A DNA stretch of 61,435 nucleotides from WS-2 sp036507005 (GCA_036507005.1 DASXQT010000013.1:1-61435), one strand, 5' to 3'. Shown: positions 1 to 8,981, counted from the stretch's first letter. The notes: generated by a model from the sequence alone, not told the origin. Made by a program: numbers and translations.

Positions 1-176
1 AGCCACGGGACCGCGCGCAGGCGCTCCAGCACCTCGCCGACTTCGGGCAGCGCCCCGGCGTGCGCGATGCCGATCAGCCCCCGGATGTAGACCACGACCA
101 CGCCTTCGAGCCAGCCCATCGCGCTCGCGAAGACCAGGAGCGCGAGCAGAGGGGCACGCGGCGGGCTCTGGGTCAT
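1..176 (-). CDS. Hypothetical membrane protein, N-terminal part only (runs off window)
   Basis: An open frame starts at an ATG at 176 on the minus strand and leaves the window at base 1 after 58 codons. The ATG overlaps the stop of the upstream polX gene as ATGA, so the two are probably translationally coupled. After a short polar start, residues 9-40 are almost all hydrophobic (contains LLALLVFASAMGWLEG and VVVVYIRGLIG), which suggests one or two membrane helices. The C-terminus lies outside the window, so no family can be assigned. Confidence 0.6.
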   Translation of the reverse strand, partial: MTQSPPRAPLLALLVFASAMGWLEGVVVVYIRGLIGIAHAGALPEVGEVLERLRAVPW

Positions 177-1996
177 CGCTTGCGGCGCGCGCCCTTCCCG
201 GACGCGCCCACGGCCGCCGTCCCGCCCGCGGCGGAGGCCGGTTCGCTCGGGGCGGCCGCGGAGGACGGCCCCGGCGGCTTGGCCGCGCGCCGCGTGGCGG
301 CGCGGAACGCCGCGTAGGGAAGGGCGTTCAAAACGTCCTCGCGGGTGAGCCCCGCGCGCCGCGCGGCGAACACTCCGAAACGGATGCAGTCGAGCTGCGC
401 CACGCTGTGGGCGTCGGTGTCGATCACGAGGCGCACGCCCTTCTCGTGGGCCAGCCGCGCGTGCGCGTCGGAGAGGTCGGCGCGCTCGGGCTGGGAGTTG
501 ATCTCCATCGCCACCTGGCACTCTGCCGCGCGCGCGAACACGCGGTCGAGATCGAGCGGCACCCCCTCGCGCACGCCGATCATGCGCCCGGTGGGATGCG
601 CCATGGCGCGCACCGACGGGTGCTCGAGCGCCTGGAGCACGCGCCCGGTCGCGACGTGGGCGTCCTGGTCGAGCCGCGAGTGGATCGCCACCAGCACCCA
701 GTCGAGCAGGGCGAGCGTTTCGTCGTCGAGATCGAGCGCCCCGGCCGCGAGGATGTCCACCTCCAGGCCGTGCAGCACCTCGATCCCCGGCACCTGCCGG
801 CGCACCGCGGCGATCTCCTCGACCGACTGGCGGACTCGCGCCGCGTCGAAGCCGCGCGCCATGGCGAGGGCCTTCGAGTGCTCGGTGATCGCCACGTACT
901 CGTAGCCGCGCTCCTTCGCCGCGCGCACCATGGTCTCGAGCGTGTCGCGGCCGTCGGTCCGGTCGGTGTGCATGTGGAGGTCGGCACGCAGATCCGTGAG
1001 CTCGATCAGCTGCGGGAGCCGCCCGTAGCGCGCCAGGTCGATCTCGCCGCGGGCCTCGCGCAGCTCGGGCGGGATCCAGCGGGCGCCCAGCGCCTGGTAG
1101 ACCTCCTCCTCGGTGCGGCCCGCCACCATGCGGTCGCCGCGCATGAGCCCGTACTCGTTGAGGGACATGCCCTGCTCGATCGCGATCTTGCGGAGCTCGA
1201 TGTTGTGCTCCTTGCTGCCGGTGAAGTAGAGCATCGCCGCTCCGTAGGAGGCCTCGGGCACCAGGCGCAGATCCACCTGCAGGCCGTTCGAAAGCCGCAC
1301 CGACGACTTGGTCTCGCCGTGGCCCAGCACGTCGGCCACGGAAGGGTGCGTGGTGAACGCCTTCATCACGTCCTCGGGCTCGCCGCCGCACACCAGGAGA
1401 TCGAGGTCGCCGACGGTTTCCTTGCGGCGCCGGAACGAGCCGGCGATGTCCACCTTCTCTGCCCCGCGCACGCGGCCGACGTGCTCGGCGATCCCGTGCG
1501 CCACGGGCCATGCGGTCGCGAGCAGCATGCGCCCGGTCCAGCGGCTCGCCGTGGACAGCGCCTTCAAGACGTTCTGCTCGACCTTCTCGCCGAAGCCCGG
1601 CAGCTCGCGCAGCTTGCCTTCGCGCGCCGCCTTCTCGAGGTCCTCGCGGTTGCGCACGCCCAGCACCTCGAACAGCGTGCCCACGCGCTTGGGGCCGAGC
1701 CCGTGCAGCTCGGTGAGCGCCACCACGTCGAGCGGGATCTTCGACTGGAGCTGCTGGTAGAGCTCGGTGGTCCCGGTCTTCGCCAGCTCGCGGATCTTCC
1801 CGGCCAGGTCCTTGCCGATCCCGGGCAGCGCCTCGAGCCGCCCCTCCTCGGCGGCCAGCGTCGCGACCGGCTCGGCCTGGGCCGAGATCACCCGCCCCGC
1901 CTCGCGGTAGGCGCGCACGCGGAAAGGATTGGCTCCCTCCATCTCGAGCATGGTGGCGATGTTCGAGAGCGCCCGCGAGACCTCGGCGTTGGTCAT
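173..1996 (-). CDS. polX: DNA polymerase/3'-5' exonuclease PolX
   Basis: Family X DNA polymerase fused to a PHP phosphoesterase domain, a bacterial repair enzyme for gap filling and end processing. Visible in order: an 8-kDa-like N-terminal region with the helix-hairpin-helix LPGIGKDLAGKI near residue 55, a second one (LHGLGPKRVGTLF) near 95, the nucleotidyltransferase motif GSFRRRKETVGDLDLL near 190 with its catalytic D-L-D, and the PHP domain opening with DLHMHTDRTDG near 340, followed by ITEHS and further His/Asp motifs. At 607 residues it is slightly longer than the usual ~570 because of an Ala/Pro/Lys-rich tail ending GARRKR that may be disordered. ligA lies 34 bp upstream in the same orientation, giving a small DNA-repair cluster. 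Confidence 0.95.
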   Translation of the reverse strand: MTNAEVSRALSNIATMLEMEGANPFRVRAYREAGRVISAQAEPVATLAAEEGRLEALPGIGKDLAGKIRELAKTGTTELYQQLQSKIPLDVVALTELHGLGPKRVGTLFEVLGVRNREDLEKAAREGKLRELPGFGEKVEQNVLKALSTASRWTGRMLLATAWPVAHGIAEHVGRVRGAEKVDIAGSFRRRKETVGDLDLLVCGGEPEDVMKAFTTHPSVADVLGHGETKSSVRLSNGLQVDLRLVPEASYGAAMLYFTGSKEHNIELRKIAIEQGMSLNEYGLMRGDRMVAGRTEEEVYQALGARWIPPELREARGEIDLARYGRLPQLIELTDLRADLHMHTDRTDGRDTLETMVRAAKERGYEYVAITEHSKALAMARGFDAARVRQSVEEIAAVRRQVPGIEVLHGLEVDILAAGALDLDDETLALLDWVLVAIHSRLDQDAHVATGRVLQALEHPSVRAMAHPTGRMIGVREGVPLDLDRVFARAAECQVAMEINSQPERADLSDAHARLAHEKGVRLVIDTDAHSVAQLDCIRFGVFAARRAGLTREDVLNALPYAAFRAATRRAAKPPGPSSAAAPSEPASAAGGTAAVGASGKGARRKR

Positions 1997-2030
1997 GGAG
2001 CGAGGCTCCCGCGTCGCCCGACCGCGCGCT

Positions 2031-4067
2031 TCACGACCGCTCCCCGATGCGCTTCAGGAACGCCGCCTCGTCGATCACCGGGATCCCGAGCTTGCGCGCC
2101 TCGGCGAGCTTCGATCCCGCGCCCGGCCCCGTGACCACCAGCGTCACCTTCTTGCCGATCGCGGAGGCGATCTGGGCGCCCGCCGCCTCGGCCTTGCGCT
2201 GCGCCTCGGGACGCGAGAGGGACTCGAGCCCGCCGGTGAACACCACCACCTCGCCCGCGAGCGGCTGCGGGCTCTTCGCGCGCTTCTCGGCCACCGGCTT
2301 CACCCCGTGCTCGAGCAGGTGCTGGAGCACCTTGCGGTTCCGTGCGCTTGCGAAGAAGCGCTGCACCGAGGACGCGACCTCGGGGCCTATCCCCTTGATC
2401 TGCTGGAGGTTCTCCTCGGTGGCTTCGAGCAATGGTGGAAGCTCGCCGAAGTGGTTCGCGAGCAGCCGCGCCACGGTGTCGCCGACGTGCTCGATCCCGA
2501 GCGCGTAGAGAAACCGGTCGAGCCGCGGGCGGTGGCTGGCCGCGATCGCGCTCGTCAGGTTCTCGATCGATTTCTCGGCGAACCCCTCGAGCCCGGCGAG
2601 GTCGATGGGCGTGAGCCGGTAGATGTCGGCGAGGTCGCGCACCAGCCCCTTGTCGATGAGCTGCTGCACCGTCTTGCCGCCGAGCCCGCGGATGTCCATC
2701 GCGCCGCGCGAGACGAAGTGCTCGATCCGTCCCTGGAGCTGGGCGCGGCACGCGAGCCCGTTGGTGCACACGTGGTAGGCGCCGACCCGCTCGACCGGAG
2801 CGCCGCACACCGGGCACTTGCCCGGCAGCACGAAGGGCTCCGCGTCCCGCGGGCGCTTCTCCTTCAGCACCTCGACCACCTCCGGAATCACGTCGCCCGC
2901 GCGCCGCACCCGGACCGTGTCGCCGATCCGCACGTCCTTGCGATCCAGCTCGTCCTGGTTGTGGAGCGTGGCGCGGCTCACGGTCACGCCCGCGACGTCC
3001 ACGGGCTGCAGCACCGCGACCGGGGTGAGCTTCCCCGTGCGGCCCACCTGCACCGCGATGTCGAGCACCTTCGTGACCTCGACCCGCGGCGGGAACTTGT
3101 ACGCCACCGCCCAGCGCGGGCTGCGCGAGCGCGAGCCGAGCAGCTCCTGCGCGTCCGTGCGGTCCACCTTGATCACGATGCCGTCGATCTCGTAGCGGAG
3201 CTGGTCGCGCTTCTCGAGCAGCCGGTTGCGGAACTCGATCGCCTCGTCGATTCCCTGGCACAGGCGCACGTCCTTCTCGACCCGGAACCCCCAGGCGCGC
3301 AGCGCCTCGAGCGTGGCGTGCTGGGTGTCGAAGCGCACGTGCTCGGCGTCCATCACCTCGTAGGCGAAGAAGTCGAGCCGCCGCGAGGCGGTGATCGCCG
3401 GGTCGAGCTGCCGCACCGCGCCGGCGGCGGCGTTGCGCGGGTTGGCGAACGGCTCCTCGTTCTCCTGGATCAGACGCTTGTTCAGGGCCTCGAACTCGGG
3501 CAGCGGCATCAGAGCCTCGCCGCGCACCGCCACGCGTCCGCGCCGCCCGCCCGCCGGGCCCTTCTCGGAGAGCCGGAGCGGGATGGCGCGGATGGTGCGC
3601 AGGTTCTCGGTCACCTCTTCGCCCACCTCGCCGTCGCCACGCGTCGAGCCCCGCACCAGCACGCCGTCCTCGTAGACCAGCTCGATCGAGAGCCCGTCGA
3701 ACTTGGGCTCGGCCATGTAGGCCACCGCCTCCGCGAACAGCCCCTCGTCCGAATCGAGCCCGCGCCGCACGCGGGCGTCGAACTCGCGCACGTCGCTCTC
3801 CTCCATGAGCGAGTCCAGGGACAGCATGGGCCGCACGTGCCGCACCTTGCGGAAGCCGGCGCGCGGCGCGCCCCCGACCCGCAGCGTGGGAGAATCGGGT
3901 GGTCGGAGATCGGGGAACTCCTCTTCGAGCGCCTTGAGCTCGCGGAAGAGCTTGTCGTACTGGGCGTCGGAGATGGTGGGCCGGTCGAGCGTGTAGTAGC
4001 GGTAGTCGTGCTCGCGGATCTCGGCGGCGAGGGTTTCGATCCGCTCCCGGGCTTCGGCGCGAGTCAC
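2031..4067 (-). CDS. ligA: NAD-dependent DNA ligase LigA
   Basis: Seals nicks in duplex DNA using NAD+. I choose a GTG start at 4067 (protein begins VTRAEARERI), preceded by GGAGG 10 bases upstream; this gives 678 residues, the normal family length. The frame stays open further upstream, but that sequence is low-complexity and unlike the family. Visible: the Ia domain (HDYRYYTLDRPTISDAQYD), the adenylation lysine in KFDG at residue 122 (usually KLDG), the OB fold, a Cys4 zinc finger (CPVCGAP, then CTNGLAC), helix-hairpin-helix repeats, and a C-terminal BRCT domain (VVFTGGLESLSR, then KVTLVVTGPGAGSKL). polX follows 34 bp downstream. Confidence 0.96.
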   Translation of the reverse strand: MTRAEARERIETLAAEIREHDYRYYTLDRPTISDAQYDKLFRELKALEEEFPDLRPPDSPTLRVGGAPRAGFRKVRHVRPMLSLDSLMEESDVREFDARVRRGLDSDEGLFAEAVAYMAEPKFDGLSIELVYEDGVLVRGSTRGDGEVGEEVTENLRTIRAIPLRLSEKGPAGGRRGRVAVRGEALMPLPEFEALNKRLIQENEEPFANPRNAAAGAVRQLDPAITASRRLDFFAYEVMDAEHVRFDTQHATLEALRAWGFRVEKDVRLCQGIDEAIEFRNRLLEKRDQLRYEIDGIVIKVDRTDAQELLGSRSRSPRWAVAYKFPPRVEVTKVLDIAVQVGRTGKLTPVAVLQPVDVAGVTVSRATLHNQDELDRKDVRIGDTVRVRRAGDVIPEVVEVLKEKRPRDAEPFVLPGKCPVCGAPVERVGAYHVCTNGLACRAQLQGRIEHFVSRGAMDIRGLGGKTVQQLIDKGLVRDLADIYRLTPIDLAGLEGFAEKSIENLTSAIAASHRPRLDRFLYALGIEHVGDTVARLLANHFGELPPLLEATEENLQQIKGIGPEVASSVQRFFASARNRKVLQHLLEHGVKPVAEKRAKSPQPLAGEVVVFTGGLESLSRPEAQRKAEAAGAQIASAIGKKVTLVVTGPGAGSKLAEARKLGIPVIDEAAFLKRIGERS

Positions 4068-4286
4068 CGCGGCGCGGCCTCCGGCGCCAGGGCTCCCGTA
4101 CGCTTGCCGCGCGCGCGGCCCGGGGTGGAAGATGATGCGTGGCCCGGCGGGAGCGAGTGGATCGTCACGGCGCGAGGTTAGCCGCGTGCCCTGGGAGGCG
4201 CAAACCGAGGGGCTGCGGGAGCGCCGCGGGCATGACGGCCTCGTGACGCGGCGGTGCCCGCTCGCGCCCGGGGGAGGAGGATGCCG

Positions 4287-4739
4287 ATGCCGGCCGGAAG
4301 CGTGCGATCGTCCAGGAGCTTCGCCTCGCTTGCCCGCGCGGCGATCGAGAAGCACGTTCCGGAGGCGCGCGATCCCCGCGCGCACTGGGGCACCGGCCCG
4401 AATGGGGCGTGGGTGCGCTGGCCGCGCGAGGGCGGCGGCTTCTCCTACCTCGCGCTGCGCCGCCACCTCGACTGGGTGACGGGCGAGGCGGGAATCTCGC
4501 GCGAGCCGGTCGCGCTCGGGAGCCTGCCGCTCGGCGCTGCCGGGGCGCCCGCCACCGGCTTCCGCGTGCGGCTCGGCGAGCTGCTCGGCGACGAGGACCG
4601 CTGGTGGCCGGTCGGTGCCGGGAACGGGGACCAGGGCCGGCGGCTCGAGTGGATCGTGCTCCAGATCCGGGTCAAGGCCGAGGCGTACTTCGCGCGGCAC
4701 CACGAGGGCACGGTGCGCGCCGGCGGCCCTGGAGGCTGA
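4287..4739 (+). CDS. Hypothetical protein, 150 aa
   Basis: No family is recognised. A strong GGAGGAGG lies at 4273-4280; the ATG at 4287 has ideal spacing, while the in-frame ATG at 4281 is too close and the one at 4254 lacks a site. The protein looks folded and globular: tryptophan-rich stretches (GAWVRWPREGG, LDWVTGEAG, DRWWPVGAGN), no signal peptide and no membrane segment. The C-terminus has an amphipathic helix (QIRVKAEAYFARHHEG). It is divergent from ligA and ends one base before the convergent MoaD-like gene. Clean codon-position bias and a good ribosome site support it being real. Confidence 0.65.
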   Translation: MPAGSVRSSRSFASLARAAIEKHVPEARDPRAHWGTGPNGAWVRWPREGGGFSYLALRRHLDWVTGEAGISREPVALGSLPLGAAGAPATGFRVRLGELLGDEDRWWPVGAGNGDQGRRLEWIVLQIRVKAEAYFARHHEGTVRAGGPGG

Positions 4740-4740
4740 T

Positions 4741-5022
4741 CTAGCCCCCGCTCACGGCCGGGACGATCCAGATCTCGCTGCCCTCGGCGACCGGCGTGCC
4801 GAGCCCTCCCGTGAAACGGATGCTTTCGTTCCCGACGAACACGTTGACGTGCTGCCGCACCTCGCCCCGCTCGTTGAGGACGCGGTCGCGGACGCCGGGA
4901 TGGAGATCGCACAGCGCGGCGAGCGCCGCCCCGACGTCCGAGGGCGCGCGCGGGATCGTGACCTTGCCCGCGCCCGCCGTGTAGGCCCGCAGGTAGCCGG
5001 GGACGAAGAACGTGACCGGCAT
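4741..5022 (-). CDS. MoaD/ThiS-family ubiquitin-like sulfur carrier protein
   Basis: Small beta-grasp protein of 93 residues ending in Gly-Gly (PAVSGG), the C-terminal diglycine that MoaD/ThiS-type carriers use for adenylation and thiocarboxylation. Family landmarks include the opening strand VTFFVPGYLR, the mid-protein VNVFVGNESIRFTGGLGTPV and the terminal EGSEIWIVPAVSGG. Its ATG overlaps the stop of the upstream Asp-box protein by one base (TGATG), so the two are coupled. MoaD would normally serve molybdopterin synthesis, but no moa genes are adjacent. Linkage to a repeat protein rather than moaE suggests another sulfur-transfer role. Confidence 0.88.
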   Translation of the reverse strand: MPVTFFVPGYLRAYTAGAGKVTIPRAPSDVGAALAALCDLHPGVRDRVLNERGEVRQHVNVFVGNESIRFTGGLGTPVAEGSEIWIVPAVSGG

Positions 5023-6335
5023 CAGCGCTTCCCGGCCGCGGCGCCCCGGGCGGTGCGCGACCTGCCGCCCGGTTTCGCAGCGGCGCGCGGCTTCGCCGTG
5101 GCGCGCGGCTTCGCCGTGGCGCGCGGCCTCGCCGTGGCTCGCGGCTGGACGGCCGCCGGGCGCTTCGCGGTCCCGGCCCGCGCTCCACTCCGCGGACCCG
5201 CGCCCGCGCCTGGAGCCTCTCCGACCACCGCGGCCTTGACGCACACCACGGGCGGCAGGCCGTCCATCACGCACGTCCACGCCGCCCCGCCGTTCGTCGA
5301 GCCGAAGACCTTTCCGCTCCGCGTCCCGAAGTAGACGCCGGCGGGGTTCATGCGGTCGGTGTCCATGGCGTCGCGCAGCACGGTCTCGAGCGCGCCCTTC
5401 TGCGGCAGGCCGCGGGTCAGCGCCTCCCACGAGCGCCCGCCGTCCCGGGTGCGGTAGACGCGGAGCTTCTGCTCCGGCGTGACGCGGAACTCGTCGGACT
5501 CGAGCGGCAGGATGTAGACCGTGTCGGCGTCGTGCGGATGCATGGCCATCGCGAAGCCGAAGTCGGAGGGAACGCCGTTCGCGATGTCCTGCCACGAGTC
5601 CCCGCCGTCCTCGCTGCGGTAGAGCCCCCAGTGGTTCTGGAGGAAGAGCCGCTCGGGGCGGGAGGGATGCATCACGATCTTGTGCACGCACTGGCCGAAC
5701 TCGGGATCCTTGTCGGGCAGGAAGTCGGCGCGCACGCCCTTGTTCGACGCCCGCCACGTGGCGCCGCCGTCGTCGCTGCGATAGACGCCGCCGGTCGAGA
5801 TCGCGACGAACAGCCGCCGAAGGTGTACGGGGTCCGGGAGGATGGTGTGGAGGCACAGCCCTCCTCCGCCCGGCTGCCACATGGGCCGGTGGGGATGGTC
5901 CCAGAGCCCGCGCACCAGGCTCCACTGCTTTCCGGCGTCGCGCGACTCGAACAGCGCCGCGGGCTCGACGCCCACGTACAGGGTGTCGGCCTCCCCGGCG
6001 CGGCCCGGCCGGATCTGCCAGATGCGCTTGACCGAGGCGTCGGTGTCGGCCGGAAACTTGATCGGGACTTCCTTGGGATTCGTCCAGGTCCTGCCGAAGT
6101 CGTCGCTGGAGGCGAGCCCCGGGCCCCAGTGCTCGCTCGAGGTCCCGGCCCACACGCGCCGCCGCCCCGAGCGGCCGTCGAACGCGAGCGCGTAGACCGG
6201 CGTGCCGGCGAAATAGGGACCACCGGCGTCCCAGCGGCGGCGCGACCGGTCCGAGCGCAGGAGGAAGGCACCCTTCATGGTGCCGACGAGCAGCGCGGCG
6301 TCGCCGTTCTTCACCGAGACGTGGCGCGGTTCCAT
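5022..6335 (-). CDS. Asp-box (BNR/sialidase-like) beta-propeller protein
   Basis: A 437-residue protein with at least five Asp-box repeats of the S-x-D-x-G-x-x-W type: SSDDFGRTW, ESRDAGKQW, RSDDGGATW, RSEDGGDSW and RTRDGGRSW, then a degenerate GSTNGGAAW. This is the fold of sortilin/VPS10-like and sialidase-like propellers. No signal peptide is visible, so it is probably cytoplasmic. Catalytic sialidase residues cannot be confirmed, so I do not call it an enzyme. The last ~65 residues are a Lys/Pro/Arg/Ala/Thr-rich tail with hexamer repeats encoded by tandem 18-bp repeats. Coupled to the downstream MoaD-like gene. Confidence 0.85.
   Translation of the reverse strand: MEPRHVSVKNGDAALLVGTMKGAFLLRSDRSRRRWDAGGPYFAGTPVYALAFDGRSGRRRVWAGTSSEHWGPGLASSDDFGRTWTNPKEVPIKFPADTDASVKRIWQIRPGRAGEADTLYVGVEPAALFESRDAGKQWSLVRGLWDHPHRPMWQPGGGGLCLHTILPDPVHLRRLFVAISTGGVYRSDDGGATWRASNKGVRADFLPDKDPEFGQCVHKIVMHPSRPERLFLQNHWGLYRSEDGGDSWQDIANGVPSDFGFAMAMHPHDADTVYILPLESDEFRVTPEQKLRVYRTRDGGRSWEALTRGLPQKGALETVLRDAMDTDRMNPAGVYFGTRSGKVFGSTNGGAAWTCVMDGLPPVVCVKAAVVGEAPGAGAGPRSGARAGTAKRPAAVQPRATARPRATAKPRATAKPRAAAKPGGRSRTARGAAAGKR
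5083..5148. repeat. Tandem 18-bp repeat inside the Asp-box protein gene
   Basis: Units 5083-5100, 5101-5118 and 5119-5136 are identical except for one base in the third; a partial fourth follows. On the minus strand they encode repeated ATAKPR-type hexapeptides in the basic tail. Copy number could vary by slippage without changing the frame. Confidence 0.9.
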
Positions 6336-6485
6336 GGCGTGGGCTCCGGGTGGGAGAGTCGATCCTGCGGCGGGCGAAAGCTAGCACCCGGGGCGACGCG
6401 AGACAACGATCGGGGCGGTCGAAGCCGCGTGGCGGATCGACCGTTCAACGGTCCCCGGGGACAGCTCGGCCCGCGCCATCGCGGC
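6336..6485. promoter_or_regulatory. Intergenic region upstream of the Asp-box gene
   Basis: 150 bp between the MEMO gene (whose stop is at 6486, minus strand) and the start of the Asp-box gene at 6335. It is less GC-rich than its surroundings (for example gagacaacgatcgg) and probably carries the promoter for the Asp-box/MoaD pair. No clear -35/-10 pair could be fixed. Confidence 0.3.
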
Positions 6486-7847
6486 TCACGGCCACGCCAT
6501 GGCCGCGACCGTCACCATCGAGCCGTCCTTCTCCTCCGACTGCTGGTAGCGGAGGAGCCGGCCCTCGCCCGGATCGGCGCAGCGCAGCGCCGCGTAGGTG
6601 GGCGCGTAGCCGCAGATGCGCGTCGAGTCCTGGTGCTTCGCGATGGCCGCGAACCAGGCGTCGGCATCGCCGCGTTGGGCGGCGGCGAGGGCCTCGCGGT
6701 CGAGGGCCTCGATCTCGTTCCGGCCGCGATCGTCGAGCGGCGGGTCGCCGAACCGCGGGCCGACGTGGGAGAGGTCCGCGCCCGAAACGTAGACGGTCTC
6801 GCCGCCCAGGCTGCGCTCGGCCTCCCGCACCGCCTCGATCAAGGTCTCGAACGCCGGATCGTCGCGCGGCGTCTTGCCCTGGTCGAGCAGCGCGTGGAAC
6901 CCGCCGCACAGGATCGGCACGATCGTGAGCTTTCGATCGCCGAAGCGGTGCTTGAGGTAGACCGCCTGGAACTCGATCGAGTGCTCGTCGCGGTGGGCGA
7001 TCTCGGCGCGATCGGCGGACTCGCCGAGGCGCGCCGCCACCGCGTCCACGAACGCCTGGTCGCATGCGAGCTTCCCGAGCGGGGTCTCGAAGTGCTTGCG
7101 CGTGAGGGCGAAGCGCTCCTCGATCAGCGCGTGTCCGGTGCCGAACACCACCAGCCGCAGCGGCCCGCCCGCGGCGGGATCGAGCTCGAGGTAGGCGCGC
7201 GCGATCGCGGGCCCGGCCCGGCGCGGGTCGAGGTGCGGCGCGAGCAGCACGCGCCGGCGTCCCGCCGGAGCGGGCGAGGCGGCGGCGCCGCGCTCGCGCT
7301 CGGCCTCGGCGAAGTGCGCGTCGAGGAACGCCGAAAGCGCCGCGCGCTCGGCGGGATAGGAGCGGCCGTCGAAGGCGGCCTGGCGGATCTCGAGCTGCCG
7401 GTAGGCGTCGCGGACCTCGCGGTAGGCGGCCTCGAAGCGCGGCGAGTCCAGCAACAGCAGCTCGTCGAGCCGCGCCACGAAGTCGCGCACCATGTTAGCG
7501 ACCCGCAGGTCCTTGGTGTCGCGCATCAGCGCGGCCGTGATGTCGGTGAGCGACACCGAGCCGTCGAGGAGCTGGAGGATGGGAAGCGATTCGATCGAGA
7601 GCGCCGGCTGCCCGTGCACCACGCCCAGGGGATCGCTCACCACCAGCACCTCGCGCTTGCCGTCGCTCACCGGCACCAGCACCAGCGGGCGCAGGCGCGG
7701 GTGCTCCGGGAGGCTCTCCGTGTCCTCGCGCGCGACGCCGGGGGGGAGCACGATGCGCGGCGCCTCGCCCTCCGCGGGTCCGGTCTCGGCCCCGGGAACG
7801 ATGATCCGCCCGGGGCGCGCGCCGGGCTCGACGGGTTCGGCTGGCAT
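6486..7847 (-). CDS. MEMO1-family protein (AmmeMemoRadiSam system protein B type) with N-terminal extension
   Basis: The C-terminal ~270 residues are a MEMO domain, structurally related to LigB-type extradiol dioxygenases: LLAPHLDPRRAGP, VVFGTGHALIEE, HRDEHSIEFQAVYL and SGADLSHVGPRFG carry the conserved His/Asp positions. The first ~150 residues form a separate part with a helix-rich segment (LDGSVSLTDITAALMRD) resembling a PqqD-like winged helix; that assignment is tentative. In many genomes MEMO is encoded with AMMECR1 and a radical-SAM protein, but neither is in this window. A second MEMO paralogue lies at 42121-43326. Function in bacteria is unproven. Confidence 0.88.
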   Translation of the reverse strand: MPAEPVEPGARPGRIIVPGAETGPAEGEAPRIVLPPGVAREDTESLPEHPRLRPLVLVPVSDGKREVLVVSDPLGVVHGQPALSIESLPILQLLDGSVSLTDITAALMRDTKDLRVANMVRDFVARLDELLLLDSPRFEAAYREVRDAYRQLEIRQAAFDGRSYPAERAALSAFLDAHFAEAERERGAAASPAPAGRRRVLLAPHLDPRRAGPAIARAYLELDPAAGGPLRLVVFGTGHALIEERFALTRKHFETPLGKLACDQAFVDAVAARLGESADRAEIAHRDEHSIEFQAVYLKHRFGDRKLTIVPILCGGFHALLDQGKTPRDDPAFETLIEAVREAERSLGGETVYVSGADLSHVGPRFGDPPLDDRGRNEIEALDREALAAAQRGDADAWFAAIAKHQDSTRICGYAPTYAALRCADPGEGRLLRYQQSEEKDGSMVTVAAMAWP

Positions 7848-8114
7848 CCGGATCCTCGAGGTGGTGGGCGGGGGAGGTGCGAGGGAGCCAATCTATCCCG
7901 GCGCGCGCACGGCCCTCAAGCCGGCCCGCTCGCGCCCCCCGGCCGCCCACGGCATTCGCCCCCCGCGGCCGCGAAAAGTGCGTGCACGCGCGGGCCCGGT
8001 AGTAGAATATGCGCGCCTGCCCATGAACCGCCCAGCGCTCGGCCGGCCGCTCGACGCCCACTCCTCCGGCACCGGGGCCCACGCACGGCCCCGGTGCCGC
8101 GCGCTTGCCATTCG
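7848..8114. promoter_or_regulatory. Divergent promoter region between MEMO and lipase-like genes
   Basis: 267 bp separating two divergent genes. A short AT-richer patch at 8000-8010 contains TAGAAT (8003-8008), a plausible -10 element for the rightward gene about 107 bp downstream; no convincing -35 box is seen. The same TAGAAT hexamer occurs upstream of the second selenoprotein gene at 24907-24912. Confidence 0.3.
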
Positions 8115-8981
8115 ATGAATCCCTCCTCCGGGCCGGTTCCCGCGAGCGCCATCGAGATCCGCGTCGAGCGCGGCGAGGTGCTGCCCGGCAAGGTGTGGTG
8201 CGCGCCCAACCCGCGGGCGCTGGTGGCCGTGGTCCACGGGCTCGGGGACCACAGCGGGCGCTACGCGGCGCTCGCCGGCGATCTGGTCAAGGCGCGCTTC
8301 ACGGTGGTGGCCCTCGACCTGCCGGGCCACGGGGAGGCCTCCGGGCCGCGCGGCGACATGCCCTCGTGGATCCGGGTGCGCGACCAGATCGTGCCGCTCC
8401 TCTTCACCGCCGCGCGCGGCCTCCCGGACCAGCCGCTCGAGATGCCGCGGGTGCTGCTCGGCCACAGCATGGGCGGGGTGATGGCGCTCGACTTCGCGCT
8501 CGCGCATCCGCGCGACATCCTCGCGGTGGTGGCCTCGGCGCCGGGCCTGAGGAGCGAGATCCCGCCGTGGTGGAAGCTCGCGCTCGCGAACGTGGCGCGC
8601 GTGACCAGCCCCTCGACCGGGTTCCCGCACGGGCTCGACGAGAGCGGGATGTCGCGCGACCCCGAGGTGCTGGCCGGGCGCAAGTCCGACCGCCTGGTGC
8701 ACGACCGGATCAGCCCGCGTCTCTACTTCGCCTTCGAGGAGGCGCGCCAGCGCGTGATGCGCGATGCGCGCAGGCTCAAGGTCCCGGCGCTCCTGCTGCA
8801 TGGCACCGCCGACCGCGTCGTAGACCCCAAGGGCTCGCTCGAGTTCAACGCCGCCGCGCCCCACGACCTCTGCCGGCTGCTCACCTACCGGGACGCCTAC
8901 CACGAGATCTTCAACGATCCCACCCGCGACCAGGTGGTGCGCGACCTCAAGGGCTGGCTCGACCTGGTGCTGGTGACGTAG
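8115..8981 (+). CDS. Alpha/beta hydrolase, monoacylglycerol lipase-like
   Basis: A 288-residue hydrolase of the lysophospholipase/Hydrolase_4 group. Visible: the oxyanion region VVHGLGDHSGRY, the nucleophile elbow GHSMGG (Ser about residue 118), the acid residue in HGTADRVVDP and the catalytic His in AYHEIFND. The family hydrolyses monoacylglycerols or related esters; the substrate here is not determined. No signal peptide, so probably cytoplasmic. The frame is open far upstream, but the family begins at the ATG at 8115. The gene is monocistronic and ends 31 bp before a large hairpin element. Confidence 0.9.
   Translation: MNPSSGPVPASAIEIRVERGEVLPGKVWCAPNPRALVAVVHGLGDHSGRYAALAGDLVKARFTVVALDLPGHGEASGPRGDMPSWIRVRDQIVPLLFTAARGLPDQPLEMPRVLLGHSMGGVMALDFALAHPRDILAVVASAPGLRSEIPPWWKLALANVARVTSPSTGFPHGLDESGMSRDPEVLAGRKSDRLVHDRISPRLYFAFEEARQRVMRDARRLKVPALLLHGTADRVVDPKGSLEFNAAAPHDLCRLLTYRDAYHEIFNDPTRDQVVRDLKGWLDLVLVT

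Noticed and set aside
1929..4181. A 750-codon open frame on the plus strand opposite ligA
   Set aside because: Antisense shadow of a high-GC gene; the translation is His/Arg/Glu-rich low complexity with no family features, while ligA is unmistakable on the other strand.
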